From Dysgonomonas gadei ATCC BAA-286 (GTDB taxonomy: Bacteria > Bacteroidota > Bacteroidia > Bacteroidales > Dysgonomonadaceae): a stretch of DNA of 64,000 nucleotides. The stretch is from positions 167,698 through 231,697 of the forward strand of contig NZ_GL891983.1 of NCBI RefSeq assembly GCF_000213555.1. Direction: 5' to 3'. Under the pieces are notes generated by a model. The model worked only from the letters and a program-made list of their open reading frames with translations, had not been told where the DNA came from and made no database searches. This document shows positions 42,895 to 51,097 of the stretch, piece by piece. A program made the translations under genes and the position numbers. How positions within the stretch are numbered: the first letter of the stretch is position 1; every line of letters starts with the position of its first letter.

Positions 42895-43261
42895 TATCCT
42901 CCATTCCTCTGAAAAAGTTTATAGTAGCATTCAGGATAGATTCTTTTATCTTTCTCCTGAACAGAAAAACTACGAATAAGACGAATAAAGAAAACAGGGC
43001 CATAATACCGAATCCGGCTGCCAGGCTACTTAGAAGTTCTCCTATAAAAAATGCCAGCCCGATGAGCAGGAAGAACATGAGTACAGCGATAATAGACAGA
43101 ACTATTAAGCCATATCCTACTGCAGAAGCCGAGATACTCAACTTCTCAAAAGCATCCAGCTTAAACAGCCGAATTCTTTTGTTGATATAGCTTAATAGTT
43201 CTAATTTGATTTCTTCAACCAGAGTATTTAAGCTTTTGTCTGTTTTCTGGTCATTCAACAT
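42881..43261 (-). CDS. Phage holin family (holin-X type) membrane protein
   Basis: 126 aa with an N-terminal amphipathic helix and two adjacent membrane helices (about 47-76 and 78-105; VLSIIAVLMFFLLIGLAFFI and SLAAGFGIMALFSLFVLFVVFL), then a basic end. The pattern matches the putative holin-X family, which despite its name is chromosomal and widespread in Bacteroidota beside YtxH-like genes. No phage genes are nearby, so lysis is unlikely. It overlaps the YtxH gene by 11 bases. Confidence 0.8.
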   Translation of the reverse strand: MLNDQKTDKSLNTLVEEIKLELLSYINKRIRLFKLDAFEKLSISASAVGYGLIVLSIIAVLMFFLLIGLAFFIGELLSSLAAGFGIMALFSLFVLFVVFLFRRKIKESILNATINFFRGMEDNDEK

Positions 43262-43454
43262 CGTTTCTCAACTCATCTATTTTTTCCCGGCCTCTGCCTG
43301 CTGCATGTTTTACATTGCCTTTTACTTTATCTACAAGGCTGTTTATATCTTTTAACCATTCTTCTTTCTTATCAGAAGCTGCAACATAGCCTACAGCAGC
43401 ACCTAATGCCGCACCTATGGCTAAAAATAATAAATTAGAGCCAGTTTTATTCAT
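43251..43454 (-). CDS. YtxH domain small membrane protein
   Basis: 67 aa: one N-terminal membrane helix with small residues (LLFLAIGAALGAAVGYVAAS) followed by a charged coiled tail (DKKEEWLKDINSLVDKVKGNVKHA). YtxH-type proteins are general-stress envelope proteins. It is first of three overlapping genes (YtxH, holin-like, unknown). The 232-base gap upstream, to 43687, is AT-rich with no clear TAnnTTTG element. Confidence 0.82.
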   Translation of the reverse strand: MNKTGSNLLFLAIGAALGAAVGYVAASDKKEEWLKDINSLVDKVKGNVKHAAGRGREKIDELRNDVE

Positions 43455-43686
43455 AATTCTTTAAATTTTTAAATTAATCCTTTTTTCTATAACAAATATT
43501 TCCTTTCTATGTTTTCCAAAACGGACATCTAATATAGTTACTTTTTGAAAAAGCAGGAAAAATCTTTAATAAAAATAACTAAACTATGTACATATTTCAG
43601 GGTTACAGAGCTATTTAGCCTCCTCATAAGTAAAACAACGAAAATAAGTTAGAAATTAAAAATGTATTATTAGTTATATCTATAAC

Positions 43687-45057
43687 TTATATGGCTTCGC
43701 CAAATAATGTAGCCGAAGTATTCCCTGTAATTCTGACAGTAACAAAATCTCCGATACGATGGCTGCCCTTATCAAAGATAACGACTTTATTTTGAGAAGT
43801 ACGTCCAAACAGTTGTTCTTTCGAACGTTTGGAGAATCCTTCGACCAATACTTCAAATACTTTGCCGATATCTCTTTTATTACTTTCGAGGGAACATTCG
43901 TTCTGTAATTCTATAATTTCCTGCAAACGCTTTATTTTAACATCTTCGGGCACATCATCTTCCAGCTTCTTAGCAGCAAATGTTCCCGGACGTTCCGAGT
44001 ATTTAAACATAAAGGCCGAATCGAAGCATACTTCTCGCATCAAGGACAGGGTTTCCTGTTGGTCCTCTTCAGTTTCGGAATGGAATCCACACATTATATC
44101 CGTAGAGAGCCCGCATCCCGGAATGATCCGTTTGATAGCCTCGATACGGTTCAGGTACCATTCTCTGTCGTACTTACGCTTCATTACATTTAGCATACGG
44201 CTGCTTCCCGACTGTACAGGAAGGTGGATAAATTTGCAAAGATTGTCATACTTCGCTATCACTTCCAGCGTTTCATCAGTCATATCGGTAGGATATGAGG
44301 TGGTAAACCTGATGCGCATTTTTGGGGCTTCAAGAGCTACAATTTCGAGTAAACGGGAAAAGTCTACCACCGTACCATCTTCGTTCTCATAGCGGTACGA
44401 ATTTACATTCTGCCCCAGCAAAGTTACTTCCTTAAAGCCTTTATCTCGTAAGTCGGCAACTTCGTTCAATATACTTTGAGGCAAACGGCTGCGCTCGCGT
44501 CCTCTGGTATAAGGCACAATGCAGTACGAACAAACCTTATCACATCCGCGCATAATGGATATAAAGCCCGAAATATGATTTCCTCCGATTCGCAAAGGTA
44601 TTACATCCTTATACGTTTCGGTTTTTGATAAAACAACATTGATTGCTTTTTCACCACTTTCGGCGGCACCCACCAGATTAGGCAGGTCGAGGTAAGCATC
44701 AGGGCCCACTACCACGTCTACATGATGCTTGTCGTGCAGTTCTTCTTTCACCCGCTCTGCCATACATCCGAGAACCCCGATGATCATATTGGGCTTCTTC
44801 TTTCTCTTAAGGGCATTGAAATAGTCGAGTCGCTGGATAACCCGTTGTTCGGCATTATCACGAATCGAACATGTGTTTACAAATACAGCATCGGCGTCTT
44901 CGAGCTTATCTGTCATGGTATAACCATCCATCTGCATTACAGACGCAACAACCTCGCTGTCTGCCACATTCATCTGGCAGCCATAGGTTTCGATGAACAG
45001 TTTTTTATCTCCGGTTTCGGTCGTGGATTTAAAGTCCAGTCCTTTTTCGTTGTTCAT
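43687..45057 (-). CDS. miaB: tRNA-2-methylthio-N6-dimethylallyladenosine synthase
   Basis: A radical-SAM methylthiotransferase that thiomethylates i6A37 of tRNA. At 456 aa it has the full layout: N-terminal UPF0004 domain (LFIETYGCQMNVADSEVV; Cys also in NTCSIRD and GCMAERV, binding the auxiliary cluster), the radical SAM motif MRGCDKVCSYCIVPYTRGRE, and the C-terminal TRAM domain (about 390-450). A TACTTTTG element lies at 45120-45127. It is separate from its neighbours. Confidence 0.95.
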   Translation of the reverse strand: MNNEKGLDFKSTTETGDKKLFIETYGCQMNVADSEVVASVMQMDGYTMTDKLEDADAVFVNTCSIRDNAEQRVIQRLDYFNALKRKKKPNMIIGVLGCMAERVKEELHDKHHVDVVVGPDAYLDLPNLVGAAESGEKAINVVLSKTETYKDVIPLRIGGNHISGFISIMRGCDKVCSYCIVPYTRGRERSRLPQSILNEVADLRDKGFKEVTLLGQNVNSYRYENEDGTVVDFSRLLEIVALEAPKMRIRFTTSYPTDMTDETLEVIAKYDNLCKFIHLPVQSGSSRMLNVMKRKYDREWYLNRIEAIKRIIPGCGLSTDIMCGFHSETEEDQQETLSLMREVCFDSAFMFKYSERPGTFAAKKLEDDVPEDVKIKRLQEIIELQNECSLESNKRDIGKVFEVLVEGFSKRSKEQLFGRTSQNKVVIFDKGSHRIGDFVTVRITGNTSATLFGEAI

Positions 45058-45119
45058 AGAAATAAAATTTTAATAAATAATAAAATAAAAACGATTTATC
45101 TCAAATCGTTTCAGTATGG

Positions 45120-45127
45120 CAAAAGTA
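45120..45127 (-). promoter_or_regulatory. -7 element for miaB
   Basis: TACTTTTG on the minus strand fits TAnnTTTG, 62 bases before the ATG at 45057. Confidence 0.45.
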
Positions 45128-45178
45128 CAAAAAAAACGGAACACCGCATAAGTATCCCGTCCAAGCTATGTTAAATCT

Positions 45179-45460
45179 CTACTTCTCCTCTTCTACGATA
45201 AACCAACGTGTGCTATCTTTCTCGCGGGTAGCTGCTTGTCCCGGCTGTAAATCGGGCAATTTGCGGAGAGCCGGTTCCATTTCCAGTATTTCGTCTACAG
45301 ATACGAGATAGGCGTCTTCATCATCAGTCACATCCTCTTCACCGAAGAGCTGCCAGTCTCCGTCTTCATCATATAAGACGAAGGTTACGGGCGAACCGTT
45401 AGTCAGTACATAGCTGGTCGTTAATACCGATTTATTTTTTTGTTCTTCTTTTAATTTCAT
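45179..45460 (-). CDS. Small acidic protein, DUF2185-like
   Basis: 93 aa, rich in Asp and Glu, no signal peptide or membrane helix. The pattern VLYDEDGDWQLFGEEDV, then AYLVSVDEILEMEPAL, then PGQAATREKDSTRWFI, resembles DUF2185 / Imm-type small proteins; this is from memory and uncertain. It lies 121 bases before miaB on the same strand. No toxin gene is beside it, so an immunity role has no local support. Confidence 0.68.
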   Translation of the reverse strand: MKLKEEQKNKSVLTTSYVLTNGSPVTFVLYDEDGDWQLFGEEDVTDDEDAYLVSVDEILEMEPALRKLPDLQPGQAATREKDSTRWFIVEEEK

Positions 45461-45735
45461 TTCTTATTATTTTAGAATAAAGATAGGAATTATAATCCGA
45501 TAATACTTCGTTCCCATAATCCTTTATAAGAAATATGACCGATGCCCGGATTTCCTTGTTTATGCTGTCCTTGTTAAGATAATATATCTTCAACCATTTG
45601 ATATGTTAACAAAATTGATATTTTAGTTAAAATAAGTCTAAAAAAGTGCTTATAGAAGCATGTTTTCTACTTACCGGACACTAAAACCTATTTTTACACG
45701 TAACCTTGCACCTGCTTTACCATTATTAAATTTTT

Positions 45736-46539
45736 ATGAAGAAAATATATATCTTCTTATTTACCCTTCTTACTTTCACTGCATGCGAGATGATAGAATA
45801 TCATCCCTATGACGGGCGTATAAAAGGGGAAACAGGAATTAATGCAAAAAATATTGCACGTATAGAAGAAGCGTGTAAAGGTAAGAAATCGATCCGCTTT
45901 GTAATGACAGGAGATACGCAACGGGCCTATGATGAAACAGAAGATTTTGTGAAAACTATAAATAAACGGAACGATGTCGATTTCGTTATTCACGGCGGAG
46001 ATATTTCTGACTTTGGCCTCACTAAAGAGTTTCTGTGGCAGAGGGACATTATGAATAAACTGAAAGTGCCTTATGTGGTACTTCTGGGAAACCATGACTG
46101 TCTCGCTAACGGTATAGATATCTTCCATGAAGTATTCGGTGAGGTGAACTTTTCGTTTCTGGCAGGCAACACTAAATTTATCTGTCTGAATACAAATGCC
46201 CTTGAATTCGACTACTCGCATCCTGTTCCCGATTTCCAGTTCATAGAACAGGAATATAAGGACGAAAGGGAAGAATATGAAAAGACGATATTTGTAATGC
46301 ATGTACGCCCTTATTCGGAACAGTTCAATAATAATGTAGCCAATGTTTTTCAACGATATATAAAGGAATTCCGAAAATTGCAGTTTTGTCTGAATGCACA
46401 TGACCATTGGGCGCAGGTAGACGACCTGTTCAACGACGGGGTGATGTATTATGGCACACCAAGTGTGGCCAAACGCGAATATTTACTGCTGACAATTAAG
46501 CCTGACGATACATACGATTATGAAGTTATTGAATTTTAA
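45736..46539 (+). CDS. Metallophosphoesterase lipoprotein
   Basis: A 267-aa calcineurin-like phosphoesterase with lipobox LLTFTAC (Cys17). Metal-binding motifs: RFVMTGDTQRAYDE, FVIHGGDISDFGL, VVLLGNHDCLANG, IFVMHVRPYSE and CLNAHDHWAQVDD (the last two are His variants of the usual GH and GHxH motifs). The product should sit on the periplasmic or outer face of a membrane. It overlaps the next gene by 20 bases. The 275-base gap upstream holds no gene and only a weak TATTTTTA promoter-like element near 45699. Confidence 0.87.
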   Translation: MKKIYIFLFTLLTFTACEMIEYHPYDGRIKGETGINAKNIARIEEACKGKKSIRFVMTGDTQRAYDETEDFVKTINKRNDVDFVIHGGDISDFGLTKEFLWQRDIMNKLKVPYVVLLGNHDCLANGIDIFHEVFGEVNFSFLAGNTKFICLNTNALEFDYSHPVPDFQFIEQEYKDEREEYEKTIFVMHVRPYSEQFNNNVANVFQRYIKEFRKLQFCLNAHDHWAQVDDLFNDGVMYYGTPSVAKREYLLLTIKPDDTYDYEVIEF

Positions 46540-47167
46540 ATATAAATTACATTTGAGCATTCTTGTAATGCTTCTTATTATAACAAACGCACTTCCTGCC
46601 CAAAACGGCTATGACAGACGCATTGAGAAATATAAATCGCAATGGGAAAACCTTATCCCGAATTATACCAAAGTGCAGTATGCCGGTGGAATGGGACTGA
46701 TATCATTAGGTCTGGGATGGGATTACGGAAAAAACAATCAGTGGGAAACAGATATGTTCTTTGGATATCTGCCTAAATATTCGACCAAGCGTTCCAAGAT
46801 AACATTTACTCTGAAGCAGAACTTTATCCCGTGGAAAAAAGATTTGAACAGACATTTCTCAATAGATCCCCTGGCTACCGGACTCTATGTAAATACTATC
46901 TTCGACGGGGATTTCTGGGTAAGTGAACCTGACAAATATCCAAACAGCTATTACTCGTTCTCTACAAAGATGCGTTTCAATATCTATCTGGGACAACGGA
47001 TCACGTATAATATCCCGCCGGACAAACGCTTCTTTGCCAAGTCCCTCACCTTGTTCTATGAGATAAGCAGTAATGACCTGTATATAGCCAGTGCTTTTAC
47101 CAACAGTTATCTGGGCCCGAAAGAATATTTAAGATTATCATTCGGCCTGAAAATGCTGATGTTCTGA
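46520..47167 (+). CDS. Secreted beta-rich protein, possible outer-membrane barrel
   Basis: 215 aa with signal peptide MKLLNFKYKLHLSILVMLLIITNALPAQ. The mature part has alternating aromatic strands: VQYAGGMGLISLGLGWDYGK, WETDMFFGYLPKY, KITFTLKQNFIPW, TKMRFNIYLGQRI, SLTLFYEISSNDLYIAS, and a final YLRLSFGLKMLMF ending in Phe, typical of barrels inserted by BAM. I cannot name a family. The 20-base overlap with the phosphoesterase gene suggests the two proteins work together at the envelope. Confidence 0.72.
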   Translation: MKLLNFKYKLHLSILVMLLIITNALPAQNGYDRRIEKYKSQWENLIPNYTKVQYAGGMGLISLGLGWDYGKNNQWETDMFFGYLPKYSTKRSKITFTLKQNFIPWKKDLNRHFSIDPLATGLYVNTIFDGDFWVSEPDKYPNSYYSFSTKMRFNIYLGQRITYNIPPDKRFFAKSLTLFYEISSNDLYIASAFTNSYLGPKEYLRLSFGLKMLMF

Positions 47168-47170
47168 TAC

Positions 47171-47209
47171 AAAAAGTCCTGACAGATAAACTTGTCAGGA
47201 CTTTTTTAT
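47171..47209. terminator. Strong bidirectional terminator
   Basis: An AAAAAGTCCTGACA / TGTCAGGACTTTTTT stem with a short loop separates the plus-strand genes from the minus-strand peptidase gene. Confidence 0.9.
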
Positions 47210-47237
47210 ATTTATTTTCTTAATTCCGGATTCCGAT

Positions 47238-49310
47238 TCAATCGTTATAGGTAGGCAATGTCGAAAACTCTTTCGAGTAGCGCATCATCTGTTCGGCATA
47301 TCCTTCGGTATAAGAGATTTTGACATCGGTAATCTTACCATCTTTGTCCTGTACCAATTGGAATACCGGATTGACAAAACCTTTATATGGTTTCATATTC
47401 AAAGTCTTGTAACGCTCCAGCACTTCTTTATGCAATTTCTGATCAACTTTTACCGCGTAATTCGCTACAATAGCTTTTGCACCATTAAAATCGCCTTCCG
47501 ATTTGATTCGCTGGATTTCGGCAAGTAAATCGCCGAATAATGTACGCAATTTGGTGTAATCGTTTACTACAACATATGTTTTGCCGTCTCTCACCTTATA
47601 TTCGACAACATTATCCGCTTTTCCTTTTTCATAAACCCACTTGGCTATCAACTGACGGTTGCGCATATGCGCCTCCTCTATGTCTTTACCCGGTTCGATA
47701 CGTACAAGCTGCGTCATCAGTCCATTCATCATAAACTTGTAGTATTCGGCTTTGTAAGCGTCCGCATTTGGGATAATGCCCAGTTCTACAAGTTTGGCAT
47801 CGGCAAGGAAGTACAACCCGAACAGGTCGGCACGGGCTTCTTCGATGGTGGAACTAAATTCGCCCAATGCATTCGGATCGACTTCAGGCAGTAATTTTCC
47901 CGAACCATGTCCCAGACATTCGTGCAGGTCGGTATGCAAGACATCAGTAATAAAGCCATATTCCTTTATTATATTTACTTCGGCGTCAGACCACATAAAC
48001 TCTTCACCAAATCCGGTATGCGCGCCAGCTGCGTCGTATGCTTCCATGATATTTTCTATTGTCACCGACTTGGAGCCATGATCTTTGCGTATCCAATCCG
48101 CATTCGGCAAATTGATGCCGATAGGCGTTGCTGGATAGCAATCTCCGCCAAGTTGAGCTACGGTGATTACTTTGGCAGATACGCCTTTTACTTTTTCCTT
48201 TTTGAAGCTCTTATCCACAGGCGAATGGTCCTCGAACCATTGTGCGTTTGAACTGATGATCTCAGTACGTTTTGTCGCCTCTACATTTTTGAAATTTACA
48301 ATAGATTCCCAACTGGCCTTGATACCAAGAGCATCTCCATAAACTTCCGTGAAACCATTTACAAAATCGACCTGTGAATTTAAATCTTCAACCCATGCCA
48401 CAGCATATTGATCGAACGTTTTCAAATCACCGGACTTATAGTATGAAATAAGTTTTGAGATCACATTCTTTTGCGCGTCATTTTCGGCTACAGCCTGTGC
48501 TTTTTCGAGCCAGAAAACTATTTTTTCGATTGCAGGCGAATACAAGCCGCCGACTTTCCAAACCTTTTCTATCAGTTTCCCGTCTTCTTTTTCCAAACGG
48601 CTATTTAGCCCGTAAGATATAGGCGTAAGGTCGGTCGTATCTTTCATTGCCCCGTAAAAATCCTGAACCTCTTTCTGGGTAACTCCTTCTCCATAATAAT
48701 TATTGGCAGAAGTAAGGATAAGGTCTCCTCCCGACTGGTTCACTTTCTTTGCCATTACCTTAGCATCGAACATGACAGGGGTAAGCATCTTTATAAAATC
48801 ATCTACGGACTGGCCTTCCTTTACCGGAACAAGTTCCGCCGATAAGTTTTTTACCTGCTCTGCAAAAAATTCTTTAGAAAAGCCCGGCAGGAATTTTTCT
48901 TCTCCGTAGTGATGGTGTATCCCATTGGAGAACCACACACGCTTGAGATATACTTCAAACTCTTTGTAATCAGCCGAGCTCTTATCTCCTTTATAATTTC
49001 CATAGATAGCCTCCAGCGTGCGGCGGATGGCGAGGTTAAACCGATTGTTCTGGTCGAAAAGAATATCGCGTCCTTCGACAGCAGCCATAGAGAGGTAATA
49101 AACCAGTTCTTTTTGCTCCAAAGTCAGATTGTTGAATCCGGGAACGTAATAACGCAGGATTTCGAGGTCGGCAAAAGCATCTACCTCATATTTGAAATCA
49201 GCTGGGACAGTGTCCGCTTCAGCCTGCTTCTCCGGAGCTTTTTGCCCCCCTCCGCAGCCGGCAAACATCATTGATAATCCGGTCATAGTTATTAATATTG
49301 TTTTCTTCAT
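47238..49310 (-). CDS. Dipeptidyl peptidase III family lipoprotein (M49)
   Basis: A zinc exopeptidase removing dipeptides from peptide N-termini. The 690-aa protein has lipobox MFAGC (Cys19) and the M49 signature HECLGH near residue 460 (HEXXGH, two zinc His and the catalytic Glu) followed by EEARADLFGLYFL with the third ligand Glu. Bacteroidota DPP III enzymes are of this type; the lipoprotein signal suggests a role in peptide use outside the cytoplasm. The 25-base gap to the DinB gene upstream suggests one transcript. Confidence 0.92.
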   Translation of the reverse strand: MKKTILITMTGLSMMFAGCGGGQKAPEKQAEADTVPADFKYEVDAFADLEILRYYVPGFNNLTLEQKELVYYLSMAAVEGRDILFDQNNRFNLAIRRTLEAIYGNYKGDKSSADYKEFEVYLKRVWFSNGIHHHYGEEKFLPGFSKEFFAEQVKNLSAELVPVKEGQSVDDFIKMLTPVMFDAKVMAKKVNQSGGDLILTSANNYYGEGVTQKEVQDFYGAMKDTTDLTPISYGLNSRLEKEDGKLIEKVWKVGGLYSPAIEKIVFWLEKAQAVAENDAQKNVISKLISYYKSGDLKTFDQYAVAWVEDLNSQVDFVNGFTEVYGDALGIKASWESIVNFKNVEATKRTEIISSNAQWFEDHSPVDKSFKKEKVKGVSAKVITVAQLGGDCYPATPIGINLPNADWIRKDHGSKSVTIENIMEAYDAAGAHTGFGEEFMWSDAEVNIIKEYGFITDVLHTDLHECLGHGSGKLLPEVDPNALGEFSSTIEEARADLFGLYFLADAKLVELGIIPNADAYKAEYYKFMMNGLMTQLVRIEPGKDIEEAHMRNRQLIAKWVYEKGKADNVVEYKVRDGKTYVVVNDYTKLRTLFGDLLAEIQRIKSEGDFNGAKAIVANYAVKVDQKLHKEVLERYKTLNMKPYKGFVNPVFQLVQDKDGKITDVKISYTEGYAEQMMRYSKEFSTLPTYND

Positions 49311-49335
49311 TCAATTATATAATTTAAGTTCTTAT

Positions 49336-49821
49336 CTATTGCCTGCCGGCTAACTCTTCTATCTCACCCATATGCAGGTGTAAATGACCGAGGTAACCAT
49401 TCACCATATTTTCCAGAGAGACTATATTCCCCTCAAAATCAGTCCATGTATTCCCTAATTTAGATGTATCTATATTCTTTATCACCTGAATGATATGAAG
49501 ATTATAATACTTCCATAAACCGACAAGGCTTATCCAATCCGATTTCTGGTAGTTCTGTATGGCTATCCAGAGGTCGTTATCCTGTGTATAATCAGGGAAT
49601 ACAAGATTAGAGCTGTATTGTAAACGCACCATTCTCTGCTGATTGTTAGATGCTGAATCTATCAGGTGTCCGATCAGTTGCTTTATTGTTCTGTTTTGGG
49701 CATTTCGTCTCTCTGATATCGCTTCAAGAGGAAGATTCAGCAACTTTTTCTCCCACTCTCGTATTACCTGACTGATACCATCAATGATAATTGAGAAATC
49801 TGCATTTGGTGATGTTTCCAT
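49336..49821 (-). CDS. DinB family protein
   Basis: A 161-aa four-helix-bundle protein of the DinB/YfiT superfamily. The metal-site pattern is visible: IKQLIGHLIDSASNNQQRMVR (first His) and the C-terminal LGHLHLHMGEIEEL (paired His). Members may be thiol-dependent transferases; the substrate is unknown. ATG at 49821 is chosen because the longer frame would start with TTG at 49830. It directly precedes the DPP III gene. Confidence 0.83.
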   Translation of the reverse strand: METSPNADFSIIIDGISQVIREWEKKLLNLPLEAISERRNAQNRTIKQLIGHLIDSASNNQQRMVRLQYSSNLVFPDYTQDNDLWIAIQNYQKSDWISLVGLWKYYNLHIIQVIKNIDTSKLGNTWTDFEGNIVSLENMVNGYLGHLHLHMGEIEELAGRQ

Positions 49822-49920
49822 TACGATCAATGATTTTTTTTAAGTAACTGTAAAATTACTGTTTTTTTGGAGTTTGATGTAATGATTTACTTTTAATTAA
49901 GATAAAGACTTTTCTCAAAC

Positions 49921-50050
49921 TTTATCTATAAGAAGTAAGCTGATGATTGTTAGTTATTGGCTGAGAGTTCTTTGATGTATTGATTAGCAGATTTGAGAGT
50001 TAGCATATTAGCAAATGAATGAAAAAGTGTAACCTTTGTTACCTTTTATA
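49921..50050 (+). repeat. Modular intergenic repeat, copy D (partial)
   Basis: It starts TTTATCTATAAGAAG, has a TTAGTTATTGG unit and GTTCTTTGATGTATTGATTA, then TTAGCATATTAGCAAATGAA and AACCTTTGTTACCTTTTAT. It stops there, 17 bases before the end of the aspartic-protease-like gene, lacking the later modules of B, C and E. It lies in the 246-base gap 49822-50067. Confidence 0.75.
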
Positions 50051-50067
50051 TATTATCAGATTGACCA

Positions 50068-50940
50068 TCAATCGGAAGCTGAAGGTTTAAGGTATAGGTT
50101 ATTTTTTCGGAAGTCGAATATCACTGAAAAGTATCTGAAGAACTGGTTCCCCAAAAGGCCTATATACATATCGTTCTCTTTGAAGACAAACCATTCGGAA
50201 TCGGTAAAAATCACATCTTTGCCTTTAAGCATGCTATTACCTACGGTGATGGTATCTGCACTCATTATATTTACTTTAGTCCGATTGCTATCCAGGTTTT
50301 TAGCACGTCCTTCATTGGTTTTACCTGTATCCAAACCGCATTTGGAAAGTACATTGTGAGCAAAGAATAACGTTCCGTTCAGGCCTGTATCTATCCAGCA
50401 ATTCCCTTCTATGATCTTTCCGCCAATGGTTACTGTAGTAGGGATGAGCAGCCTGCGCCCTCTGTTCTGAAATTTTATACAGTCATACCCCTTCAGACTA
50501 TCCAGTTCAATAGGTTTCAGTTCCCTTATATATTGGTCTTTATAGGATATCTCGAGTATGCGCCTGTTGAAAAAATCCCAGCCCAGCAATACACAATCCT
50601 CACCGTACCAATGCAGGAACTGGCTTCCCGGACTCATAAATGTAGCATCCATTGTCTTTGTCCAGTCACCCACATTGAAACGAATGCGCTCAGATTTTTT
50701 TCCGGCTTCTTTATCTGCTCTTAAATATTCGGGCACAGCCAATCCCCATGCCCCTATATCGAGAAGAGCTTTCATCGGTACTGAGTCGTTAATAAAACCG
50801 TCCAGAATAACATTATTCTTGAAACTATGGAAAGGAATTGCACCTTTAGGTATTACATCCGGAACAGAATCGGCACTATATACAGAAGCTTTTACCGAAC
50901 ACAAAGATAGTATGCAGACTAAGAAAGCCGATAGTCTCAT
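50068..50940 (-). CDS. Secreted retropepsin-like aspartic protease family protein
   Basis: 290 aa with signal peptide MRLSAFLVCILSLCSVKASVYS. Two pepsin-type half-sites are visible: FINDSVPMKALLDIGAWGLAV (about 51-68; Asp61-Ile-Gly, so the usual Thr/Ser is replaced) and EGNCWIDTGLNGTLFF (about 180-195, with a standard Asp-Thr-Gly). This looks like a two-lobed aspartyl protease related to Bacteroidota retropepsin-like proteins, possibly with altered activity. A promoter element (51054-51061) lies upstream. Confidence 0.75.
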   Translation of the reverse strand: MRLSAFLVCILSLCSVKASVYSADSVPDVIPKGAIPFHSFKNNVILDGFINDSVPMKALLDIGAWGLAVPEYLRADKEAGKKSERIRFNVGDWTKTMDATFMSPGSQFLHWYGEDCVLLGWDFFNRRILEISYKDQYIRELKPIELDSLKGYDCIKFQNRGRRLLIPTTVTIGGKIIEGNCWIDTGLNGTLFFAHNVLSKCGLDTGKTNEGRAKNLDSNRTKVNIMSADTITVGNSMLKGKDVIFTDSEWFVFKENDMYIGLLGNQFFRYFSVIFDFRKNNLYLKPSASD

Positions 50941-51053
50941 AAAGGAGGTTTATTTACTGAGAAAAAAATCCGTGTGGAACGTAATCATAGGGGATAAGTA
51001 GATGTATCGTTTTATAGGGCTAGGTATTAAGTGTAAAATCTATTCGCTAACAT

Positions 51054-51061
51054 CAAAGATA
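51054..51061 (-). promoter_or_regulatory. -7 element upstream of the aspartic-protease-like gene
   Basis: TATCTTTG on the minus strand fits TAnnTTTG, about 114 bases before the ATG at 50940. Confidence 0.4.
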
Positions 51062-51097
51062 ACGAATAGATTTATACGATATTATATATTTAGCATT

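Noticed and set aside
42881..43261. Holin-like gene as evidence of a prophage
   Set aside because: No lysin, capsid, tail or integrase gene is nearby; the family is commonly chromosomal in Bacteroidota beside YtxH genes.
45757..46407. A 216-codon minus-strand ORF
   Set aside because: It is antisense to the phosphoesterase lipoprotein gene, whose metal motifs confirm the plus strand.
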